Below are positions 1 through 6,037 of a stretch of 64,000 nucleotides of DNA, piece after piece. The notes beneath the pieces were generated by a model, which saw nothing but the letters and a program-made list of their open reading frames with translations, had not been told where the DNA came from and made no database searches. Positions within the stretch are counted from its first letter, which is position 1, and each line of letters starts with the position of its first letter. The stretch spans positions 1,736,001 through 1,800,000 of the forward strand of contig NZ_JABBGB010000001.1 in assembly GCF_012927185.1 (NCBI RefSeq), in the 5' to 3' direction. The position numbers and the translations under genes were made by a program. The DNA comes from Pseudoflavitalea sp. G-6-1-2 (GTDB lineage Bacteria; Bacteroidota; Bacteroidia; Chitinophagales; Chitinophagaceae).

Positions 1-14
1 TAGCTTTTTCATGG

Positions 15-46
15 TTAGGATTTACTCTCCCAATGCGTCAACTTTA
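15..46 (+). promoter_or_regulatory. Promoter of peptide gene 1 (shared with peptide gene 3)
   Basis: A -33-like TTAG at 15-18 and a -7-like CAACTTTA at 39-46 are 20 bases apart, the spacing of Bacteroidota promoters (TTTG, then TAnnTTTG). The stretch from 11 (ATGGTTAGG) to 46 (GTCAACTTTA) recurs with identical spacing at 900-935 in front of peptide gene 3, and the downstream 5' leader is also alike. Conservation between the two copies is the main support; each box has mismatches to the consensus. Confidence 0.55.
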
Positions 47-82
47 TGCGGAAATCCTATTTCATTTCTTAAAAAGAATGTT

Positions 83-274
83 ATGAAAAACATGAATCAA
101 TTCACTCCATTGACAGAGAAAGAAGCTCTGGAAATTAATGGTGGCGGTCCTCTGGACGGCATCCTCGGTACAATCACAGCAATCGTTAGCGGTTTGCCAA
201 TCGTAGGGCCAATCCTGGGCACTGTAATTAATCTGGTGAAAGGGCTGTTGGGTAACCTTCCTCTCCCTATTTAA
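83..274 (+). CDS. Double-glycine leader peptide 1, bacteriocin-like precursor
   Basis: A 63-residue precursor. The leader has the pattern F-x-x-L-T-x-x-E-x-x-E-I-N-G-G-G, recognised by C39-peptidase ABC exporters, and one such exporter lies at 1755-3929. Cleavage is expected after a GG pair near residue 21-22, leaving a core of about 41 residues that is very hydrophobic, rich in Gly, Leu, Ile and Pro, with one Lys, one Asp and no Cys. It looks like a membrane-active class II-type peptide, but the target and activity are unknown. Start 83 is chosen over the ATG at 11 because the upstream one lies inside the promoter shared with peptide 3, and because the leader length then matches peptides 2 and 3. 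The C-terminal LLGN motif is shared with peptide 2. Confidence 0.75.
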   Translation: MKNMNQFTPLTEKEALEINGGGPLDGILGTITAIVSGLPIVGPILGTVINLVKGLLGNLPLPI

Positions 275-281
275 CCGGGTA

Positions 282-325
282 GGTCAACTGCAGAAACGGG
301 CAAACGCCTGTTTCTGCAACTGACC
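282..325 (+). other. Hairpin just after peptide gene 1
   Basis: GGTCA-xx-TGCAGAAACgGGC at 282-302 is followed by a four-base loop and an almost complementary arm ending at 325. It begins 8 bases after the stop codon and has no T-run, so it is more likely an mRNA 3'-end stabiliser or processing signal than a strong terminator. Peptides 2 and 3 also have hairpins shortly after their stop codons. Confidence 0.5.
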
Positions 326-385
326 AGCAAGTCACGGGTTTTGTATGTTACCTGGAAAGTATAGCCATCGAACGTACAGGCAGAG

Positions 386-406
386 GACCCGTACCATCTA
401 CGGGTC
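386..406 (+). other. Hairpin in the leader of peptide gene 2
   Basis: GACCCGTA at 386-393 is perfectly complementary to TACGGGTC at 399-406 around a five-base loop, and is followed by TTATTG. It sits 35 bases before the ATG of peptide 2. No copy of the peptide 1/3 promoter is visible here, so peptide 2 may be read through from peptide 1 past this hairpin, which could act as an attenuator or partial terminator (inference). Confidence 0.4.
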
Positions 407-441
407 TTATTGCCACCCATCTACTCCGTAAATTTTTTACC

Positions 442-660
442 ATGAACAATAACTTTCAACCACTTTCCGAGCAACAATGCAAGGAAATCAATGGCGGTGG
501 AACTATCGGCCTCGGCGGTATAGTTGTAATCACCGGCCTCACCAATCTCGGTGTATTTGTTGGTAATACACTTGTAGCAACTTCCACTACAGTAGCGGCA
601 CTGGCCGTAGGCGTTGCCCGTTCTGTAGGCAGTCTGCTTGGTAATATCAGGCTCTATTAA
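442..660 (+). CDS. Double-glycine leader peptide 2, bacteriocin-like precursor
   Basis: A 72-residue precursor. Its leader is F-x-P-L-S-x-x-Q-C-K-E-I-N-G-G-G, so the GG cleavage site is near residue 18-20. The core of about 52 residues is Gly, Val, Thr and Ala rich with two Arg near the C-terminus, no Cys and no Trp, and ends in a segment SLLGNI that resembles the end of peptide 1. The only Cys is inside the leader, at position 13, where it would be lost on maturation. It is predicted to be exported by the C39 ABC transporter encoded on the opposite strand. Whether it acts alone or as a partner of peptides 1 and 3 cannot be decided from sequence. Confidence 0.75.
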   Translation: MNNNFQPLSEQQCKEINGGGTIGLGGIVVITGLTNLGVFVGNTLVATSTTVAALAVGVARSVGSLLGNIRLY

Positions 661-830
661 ACTGATCCGGTGCTATGGCCGGTCCGGGGCTGAGGAAAGG
701 CCGAAATCCTGCTTCCGGAATAGCACTAACTGCAATAAATAACCGCAATGTCCCCGCATGCGGTTGTGCTTACCTCTGAAAGATTTTGGACGGGGAATAC
801 AGTGTCTGGCCATGGTTTTCAGATACTGTA

Positions 831-867
831 AAAAGGGCTCCAGCATTGATGGAGCCTTTTTCTTTTT
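831..867 (+). terminator. Intrinsic terminator after peptide gene 2
   Basis: GGCTCCA at 836-842 pairs with TGGAGCC at 850-856, flanked by an A-run before and a T-rich tract after. It separates peptide 2 from the independently promoted peptide 3. Confidence 0.8.
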
Positions 868-903
868 ACTACAACAATCAGCTATAATTTAAACTATTGA
901 TGG

Positions 904-935
904 TTAGGTAAATCAGCCAATTACAGTCAACTTTA
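904..935 (+). promoter_or_regulatory. Promoter of peptide gene 3
   Basis: TTAG at 904-907 and CAACTTTA at 928-935 are 20 bases apart. ATGGTTAGG (900-908) and GTCAACTTTA (926-935) match the peptide 1 upstream region with the same 26-base offset. The distance from the -7 box to the start codon is also conserved, 45 bases here and 44 in peptide 1. Confidence 0.55.
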
Positions 936-972
936 ATCAGCTAAATCTTCCTTCACCATTAAAAAAGTAATC

Positions 973-1203
973 ATGAAAAGCTTAGAACAATTCAGCGCGC
1001 TTTCTACTCAGGAAGCAATGGACATCAATGGCGGTGCCGGCCTCGACAGCCTGATCGCTGCTGGTCTGATCATCCTCAGCCCAATTGCTGCTTCTGCAAG
1101 TGCAAGCCTGCTCATTCTGTCTACAGGAGCTTCTACTGCCGTTAACACCGTTGCAGTTGGTTTAGCTGCTTTCCTCTCAAGAGTCACTTTACCAACTGTG
1201 TAA
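973..1203 (+). CDS. Double-glycine leader peptide 3, bacteriocin-like precursor
   Basis: A 76-residue precursor. The leader F-x-A-L-S-x-x-E-A-M-D-I-N-G-G aligns with peptide 1 without gaps (MK, QF, L, EA and INGG shared), giving cleavage after residue 21. The core of about 55 residues is rich in Ala, Ser, Leu and Ile, essentially neutral, without Cys, and ends in L-P-T-V, comparable to L-P-L-P-I in peptide 1. Its promoter and 5' leader are a diverged copy of those of peptide 1, so the two genes look like duplicates whose cores have drifted apart. The core contains many Ser and Thr residues, but no lanthionine-forming enzyme is present in the window. Confidence 0.75.
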   Translation: MKSLEQFSALSTQEAMDINGGAGLDSLIAAGLIILSPIAASASASLLILSTGASTAVNTVAVGLAAFLSRVTLPTV

Positions 1204-1218
1204 GAGATTCAACTAACC

Positions 1219-1245
1219 GGCCGTGTATGTATCGCATGCACGGCC
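1219..1245 (+). other. Hairpin just after peptide gene 3
   Basis: GGCCGTG at 1219-1225 pairs with CACGGCC at 1239-1245. It starts 15 bases after the stop codon and lacks a T-run, like the hairpin after peptide 1. Confidence 0.45.
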
Positions 1246-1312
1246 TTAAAAGACCATCCCGGACATTGGATGGGGTTGTAGTGGGAACACTATAACTGTC
1301 AGGCATACGTGT

Positions 1313-1348
1313 AAAAAAGGGCTGGGATTTGTCCCGGCCCTTTTCTTG
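1313..1348. terminator. Bidirectional terminator between peptide 3 and the export operon
   Basis: AAAAGGGCTGGGA at 1315-1327 pairs with TCCCGGCCCTTTT at 1332-1344, with A- and T-tracts on either side. It lies between two converging units: peptide 3 on the plus strand and the XRE regulator that ends the minus-strand operon. Confidence 0.8.
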
Positions 1349-1427
1349 TTTGTTTACATAGGTAATCAGTTTGATCTGATGCCTCCATGCTGCTCCCCCG
1401 AAAAAAGTATGTTGTTATGGGTATTGA

Positions 1428-1691
1428 TCAATATCTGCTTCGCTGCCACTCGGCCTGCGCAGCTGGTTCTTCATGCTCCAGCAATAAGGCCGGGCTCGTC
1501 TGCAGTATCGAACTGATCTGATACAGCCGGTCGATTGTAATAGGCGTTTTACCATTCTCCAGCCTGCTGTAGGCATTCTGCGAAATGTTCAGCAGCAATG
1601 CCATATACTCCTGAGAGTACTCCCGGTTCCTGCGTAACGTCCTGATCTTTCCTGCCACACGGGCGGTATGGGATATGGTTTTCTGTAACAT
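1428..1691 (-). CDS. XRE-family helix-turn-helix regulator
   Basis: An 87-residue protein with a single Cro/CI-type helix-turn-helix domain at about residues 13-70. The recognition region reads SQEYMALLLNISQNAYSRLE and is followed by the family's NGK-x-P-I-T motif and the L-Y-x-I-S helix. The last 15 residues are unstructured. The start follows the transporter stop codon by 63 bases, so it is probably the last gene of the HlyD-transporter operon. Such regulators often control neighbouring peptide loci, so it may repress the peptide promoters at 15-46 and 904-935; no operator has been shown. Confidence 0.8.
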   Translation of the reverse strand: MLQKTISHTARVAGKIRTLRRNREYSQEYMALLLNISQNAYSRLENGKTPITIDRLYQISSILQTSPALLLEHEEPAAQAEWQRSRY

Positions 1692-1754
1692 ATTCAGAGG
1701 GTTTCGTACATAGAATTTTGTTTTTATCGGGTTCGGATCGGGATGTATAGAATA

Positions 1755-3929
1755 TTAATCCTGATGCAGCATCGTACCCTGGTGGTGCGACCATAATTCT
1801 GCATACGTGCTGTTGTTCTTCAGCAACTGCGCATGAGAGCCCTGTCCCTGCAATTGTCCATTCTTCAGTACTACGATCTTATCTGCATTCATTACCGTGC
1901 TGAGCCGGTGTGCTATCACAATGATCGTTTTTCCGTTTCTTCTCAATCGTTGCATTACCAGCTGCACCATCTGGTCTGCAATTGGATCGAGAGAGGAAGT
2001 CGCTTCGTCCATGATCAGAATGTCCGGATCACGATAAAGCGCACGCGCAATGGCCAGTCTTTGCCTTTGTCCTCCCGAAAGATTCACGCCATGCTCTCCC
2101 AGCCAGGTATTGAACCCGCCGGGAAGCTGCTCCACAAATTCAAGTATGCCCAGCTGCCGGCTGATGTCTATCACGCGTTGCATATCGGGCTCGAACTCCC
2201 CCACTGCAATATTTTCAAGCACCGATCCTGCAAAGAGATCGATCTGCTGGGGCACCACACTCACACGTTGACGAAGACTTTCATTATCGAAGTACCGGAT
2301 GTCTGTATCGCCAATGGTGATATGCCCGCTCTTTAATGGATAGAGATTTTGCAGCAAGGCAATCATGGTTGATTTGCCGCTGCCGCTCTCACCCACTATC
2401 GCAGTGATGCTCTGCTGTGGTATTTCGAGATCGAGACTCTTAAAAACATCTACACGTGTTCCGTATCGAAAACTCACCTGATGGAAATTGATATCGCCTG
2501 TTTTGCCTGCTTCGAGTTTGATTTTGTTGCCGGTATCTTCCTGTTCCAGATCCATGATCTCGAATAAGCGATCGGCTGCGATCAGCGCATCCTGCATACT
2601 TTTGTTGGCGCCGATGATGCTCATTGCAGGACCTGTAAAATATCCCACCAGTGCATAGAAACTCAACAGCTCACCTGCGCTGAGATTGCGGCCAACAACC
2701 ATATAGGCGCCAGTCCATAAAAGTGCTACAACGAGTACGCCATTTACAAATGATGCTGCATTGCCGAGATGCACATTGAATGTGCCTGTATAAAAAATGC
2801 TTTTCAGCAGTTTGATGAATCGTGATTCTGTTTTCAGGTTCGCATGTTCTTCCAGTCCGAATCTTTTAATGGTGGTGATGGTGTTGAGCGATTCTACCAG
2901 CTGGCTGCCAAGCTCCGCACTGTCTTCCATCATTTTCCTTTGCCATTTCTTATTGAATTTATTGCTGACGTAGTACATCAGCAGGTAGATGGGTATCACA
3001 GCCATTACCAGAAAAGCCAGCTTCCATTGGTAGATGAACATCACCACAAAAGAGAATATCACAATGAATGCATTCACCAGCAGTCCCATGGCTGTATCGT
3101 TGATGAAGAGTCGGATCTTCACGGCATCGGTAATGCGGGAGGTGATCTCACCCACGCGCATGGTATCGAAAAATGTCTGCGGCAGTTTCAGCAGGTGTTT
3201 GTAATAACCGAGTATCAGGCTGGCGTCGAGGTGCTGACTGGTTTTGAGTGCGAAAATATTTTTAAGGCTGCCGATGAAGAACTGCAGCAGCAGTATCACA
3301 ATCATAGTAACACCCATGAGATTGAGCAGGCGCGTGTTCCCGCCGATCAATACATGGTCTACGATATTCTGTACGTACAGAGAAGTGGCAAGGCCGAGAA
3401 TCGTATATACCGCTGCACCAAAGAGTACCTGCAGGCTAACAGCTTTATGTGGTCGAAGCAAATGCCAGAACCTTTGAAGATGGGAGATTTTCTCATTGCC
3501 TTCCTTAAATGTTTCTGCAGGCAGTAACAGAACCAGTACGCCCGTCCACATTTTTTTGAAGTCTTCGGCTTTGTAGGTATGTGCCTGTCCGTCGATAGGA
3601 TCCATTACTGTAACTTCTTCGGCAGTTACTTTGTAGATCACCACATAGTGAACAATGCGCTGCTGAACAATTACGTGTGCAATGGCGGGGACAGGCATGT
3701 TGAGCATGGCTTCGTAAGTTCCCTTCACACCCTTGGCTTCGAAACCCAGTTTCTGTGCAGCTTCCACGAGGCCGAGGATATTGGTTCCTTTTGTATCGGT
3801 GCCTGCCATCTGCCTGATCTGGGCAATAGGCAATTGAAGATTATAGTGAGCAGCGATAGATTGCAGACATGCTGCGCCGCAGTCTGTAATGTCGTGCTGT
3901 TTTACCTTGGTGTTTTTTTTCAGGTGCAT
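1755..3929 (-). CDS. Peptidase-containing ABC transporter (C39 peptidase, permease, ATPase)
   Basis: A 724-residue inner-membrane exporter that both cleaves GG leaders and exports the cargo. The N-terminal C39 peptidase domain (about 1-145) has the catalytic Cys17 in DCGAACL, His94 in VHYVVI and Asp110 in MDP. The six-helix ABC permease domain follows at about 165-450. The nucleotide-binding domain has Walker A GESGSGKST at 513-521, the signature LSGGQ at 617-621, Walker B ILIMDE ending at 642 and the switch His674. All catalytic residues are present, so the protein should be active. Its gene lies 19 bases after that of the HlyD partner. The natural substrates are very likely the three INGG peptides encoded at 83-1203. 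Confidence 0.93.
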   Translation of the reverse strand: MHLKKNTKVKQHDITDCGAACLQSIAAHYNLQLPIAQIRQMAGTDTKGTNILGLVEAAQKLGFEAKGVKGTYEAMLNMPVPAIAHVIVQQRIVHYVVIYKVTAEEVTVMDPIDGQAHTYKAEDFKKMWTGVLVLLLPAETFKEGNEKISHLQRFWHLLRPHKAVSLQVLFGAAVYTILGLATSLYVQNIVDHVLIGGNTRLLNLMGVTMIVILLLQFFIGSLKNIFALKTSQHLDASLILGYYKHLLKLPQTFFDTMRVGEITSRITDAVKIRLFINDTAMGLLVNAFIVIFSFVVMFIYQWKLAFLVMAVIPIYLLMYYVSNKFNKKWQRKMMEDSAELGSQLVESLNTITTIKRFGLEEHANLKTESRFIKLLKSIFYTGTFNVHLGNAASFVNGVLVVALLWTGAYMVVGRNLSAGELLSFYALVGYFTGPAMSIIGANKSMQDALIAADRLFEIMDLEQEDTGNKIKLEAGKTGDINFHQVSFRYGTRVDVFKSLDLEIPQQSITAIVGESGSGKSTMIALLQNLYPLKSGHITIGDTDIRYFDNESLRQRVSVVPQQIDLFAGSVLENIAVGEFEPDMQRVIDISRQLGILEFVEQLPGGFNTWLGEHGVNLSGGQRQRLAIARALYRDPDILIMDEATSSLDPIADQMVQLVMQRLRRNGKTIIVIAHRLSTVMNADKIVVLKNGQLQGQGSHAQLLKNNSTYAELWSHHQGTMLHQD

Positions 3930-3948
3930 AGGAATTGATTCAATGGTG

Positions 3949-5118
3949 TTATTTCTTCACAGGGGTGGGCGTTTCTTTTGCTTTGGCGTTCGGATTGATC
4001 CAGCTATCGCTTCTTTCGTACAGCAGTTGCAGCAATCCTCTTCTGGCAAGTATGAATCTGCACTGAAGCGTCATACCCTTTTTCAGATTTCCCTGTACGC
4101 CATTTGGAAGGGTGAGGCTGTTGCTGTTGAGTTTGCATTTCACTTTGAAGAATGGCTGATCGTTCACCATGCTGAAATCGTTGTCTACACTGATAACCGA
4201 TCCTTCCAGTATCCCCCATGAATTGTAATTGAAGGCATCCACCTGAAACTTCACCGGCATGCCTTCGTGGATATAACCGATGTCGGCGGGGGAGACATAT
4301 GTTTCGGCGATCAGTCCGGAATCGGGAGAGATGTATCCGAGCAATTCTCCAGGTTGCAGATTGCCGCCCTCATAACGGCCTGTGAACTGCTGGAGGGTTC
4401 CGCCGACAGGAGCTTTTATTTCAAGAAGATCCTTTTCGCGTTGCAACTGATCTTTTCCTGAATGATATTGCTGCGCTTCTACACGGGCCTGCTCCAGCTC
4501 CTGCTGCCAGCGGGCATTCTGCTCGGCTGCTCTTGCCTGATAGTTGGCGCGCGCCTGTTCGAAGGCGTATTTCTTTTCGATGTATTCTTTCTTCGCAATT
4601 ACCTTATCGTCGTACAGTTTGGTGTACATGGCGAGGTCCGATTTGAGTTTGTCTACCAGACTCTTCTGTTCGGCCAGGGATGCCTGATGGCTGAGGTACT
4701 GCTGACGGTATTGTCCTGATTTTACGCGGCCGCCTGCTCCGCTTGCCAGCAGTTGCAGATCGTGGATGTAAGATTGCCGCTTGTTCAGTTCGTAACTGGC
4801 CTGGTTGAGTTTGCTGTTGGTGATATCCTGTTGCATCAGCAATAGAGTTTGTCCCTGCTGAACAGAAGCGCCGTCTTTCACCAGTACTTTGGCAATGGAG
4901 CCGGTGGTAAGGCTGCGCAATTCAGTTTTTTCTGTAACCGGGCGGATGATGCCGGGCACATTTACGCTGACGTCTACTTTAATGAATATGGAAGCAATGA
5001 TAGCTACTACAATGGCGGCAAGCACCGCGGTGTAGATGATCTGGCTTTTCACTCTGATACGGGGCAGCCAGGTATAAGCGGATTGCTCCATTACCTCGGC
5101 CGGTAGGATCCTGGACAT
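3949..5118 (-). CDS. HlyD-family periplasmic adaptor subunit
   Basis: A 389-residue membrane fusion protein. There is one N-terminal transmembrane helix at about 26-46, then a lipoyl-like half-motif (about 65-100), a long coiled coil (about 100-230) and the second lipoyl half (KAPVGGTLQQF, about 235-245), followed by a beta-barrel region. It links the inner-membrane C39 transporter to an outer-membrane channel. It is the first gene of the minus-strand operon with the transporter (19-base gap) and the XRE regulator. No TolC-like gene is in the window, so a channel encoded elsewhere is presumably used. Confidence 0.9.
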   Translation of the reverse strand: MSRILPAEVMEQSAYTWLPRIRVKSQIIYTAVLAAIVVAIIASIFIKVDVSVNVPGIIRPVTEKTELRSLTTGSIAKVLVKDGASVQQGQTLLLMQQDITNSKLNQASYELNKRQSYIHDLQLLASGAGGRVKSGQYRQQYLSHQASLAEQKSLVDKLKSDLAMYTKLYDDKVIAKKEYIEKKYAFEQARANYQARAAEQNARWQQELEQARVEAQQYHSGKDQLQREKDLLEIKAPVGGTLQQFTGRYEGGNLQPGELLGYISPDSGLIAETYVSPADIGYIHEGMPVKFQVDAFNYNSWGILEGSVISVDNDFSMVNDQPFFKVKCKLNSNSLTLPNGVQGNLKKGMTLQCRFILARRGLLQLLYERSDSWINPNAKAKETPTPVKK

Positions 5119-6037
5119 GGGAATTGGTATTTATTATACAAACAATAAACTGGGCATGGTTTACTAACCGCCAGGCAAAAAATTATTCCGAACGGGGAAT
5201 TCAGGGGAGAGGAGAGTGCGTTTTCGAAAGGGTAGAATAATCTTATACGCACAAATTACCGGTTCAGATTTAATTTATACACGGAATGGATAATATGACC
5301 GGATGAGGGTGTAATTCTGAATGTATACGGGTATGGATGTTCCGGAAATGAAAAATGGCGGTAAAAACCGCCATTCTTTAAACCCTTTAAATAACCCTGT
5401 CCCCTAAAACAGGATCAAGGACAACGATCAGATGGTCTTGATAGGTATTGAATACAAGTCTTCAAGGATAATCAGACTGGACTTGTTCAATAGAATAATG
5501 GAAAACTTGCCCTTGTTGCCCTGCCTGACCTACGCTATAATTATTTATAGCAGGCTCGGAACAGCTCGGTTTTATACCAGGATAATGGATTTGTTTCTTG
5601 TTCGGGTTCAGTTGCCGGGAGGGGACGGTTACTGCCCGTATTGGGTGGATGTTGCTATCTGTGTTCTGATGAATTACAAATCTTGCTTAAAATCAAATTC
5701 TTTCAAAGAAAACAGGGAGGACAAAAAGTAGATCAGTGTAAAAAAAAGGGGTTAAGGTGGTCAAAACGTGGACAACGGACGGGGACAGCCCTGAAATAGA
5801 AGTGAAAATGAATGTGAATTAACGTGAATGTGTAAGTGCTACATTGAAGGAAGATGGAGATCGTCCACCATCTGGCCCCAGGTTTGTGGGTAAGCGGTCA
5901 TGTCTTTTAGAAGGGTGTCTGAAAAGCACCTTGCCTGTTTATCCGGATAGGTCGGGCAGTTGGTAGTACAGTAACTATGCCGGCTATACGCAATAGCCTT
6001 CAGCAGGCTACGCGGTAGTTGATACACAAACCTTCTT
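5119..6037. other. Gene-poor region with no convincing coding sequence
   Basis: About 0.9 kb that should hold the promoter of the HlyD operon at its left end. It contains the hairpin at 5354-5375, a small hairpin at 5396-5413 and short repeats of GTGAA(T/A) around 5810-5835. The two longest open frames (5432-5731 plus, 5839-6027 minus) show no recognisable domain, signal or family features. No further double-glycine leader was seen on either strand. Confidence 0.5.
5354..5379. terminator. Possible terminator-like hairpin
   Basis: AATGGCGGT at 5354-5362 is perfectly complementary to ACCGCCATT at 5367-5375 around a four-A loop, with A-rich sequence before it and a short TCTTTA tail after. No gene clearly ends here, so its role is uncertain. 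Confidence 0.4.

Larger units (their letters stand above)
661..972 (+). other. Intergenic region between peptide genes 2 and 3
   Basis: Just over 300 bases without a convincing gene. It holds a hairpin at 741-765 (AACCGCA pairing with TGCGGTT), a T-tailed terminator at 831-867 and the peptide 3 promoter at 904-935. No additional double-glycine leader was seen. Confidence 0.6.

Noticed and set aside
83-1203. Reading the three peptides as lanthipeptides
   Set aside because: The cores have Ser and Thr but no Cys for thioether rings, and no lanthionine synthetase is in the window.
1549-1794. Second minus-strand frame overlapping the XRE gene and the transporter end
   Set aside because: It overlaps the well-supported XRE coding frame through most of its length and has no domain.
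2844-3527. Long plus-strand frame inside the C39 transporter gene
   Set aside because: It is antisense to a gene with all family motifs and arises from codon bias on the other strand.
5396-5413. Small hairpin CCTGT/ACAGG as a terminator
   Set aside because: Only five pairs with an eight-base loop and no T-run; too weak to call.
5432-5731. Open reading frame of 99 residues on the plus strand in the gene-poor region
   Set aside because: No recognisable domain, signal peptide or leader; mixed composition; a -7 box or start context is missing. It is probably chance.
5839-6027. Open reading frame of 62 residues on the minus strand just after the TPR regulator
   Set aside because: It contains three Cys and lies 10 bases downstream of a real gene, but no family or pattern supports it; kept out as unproven.
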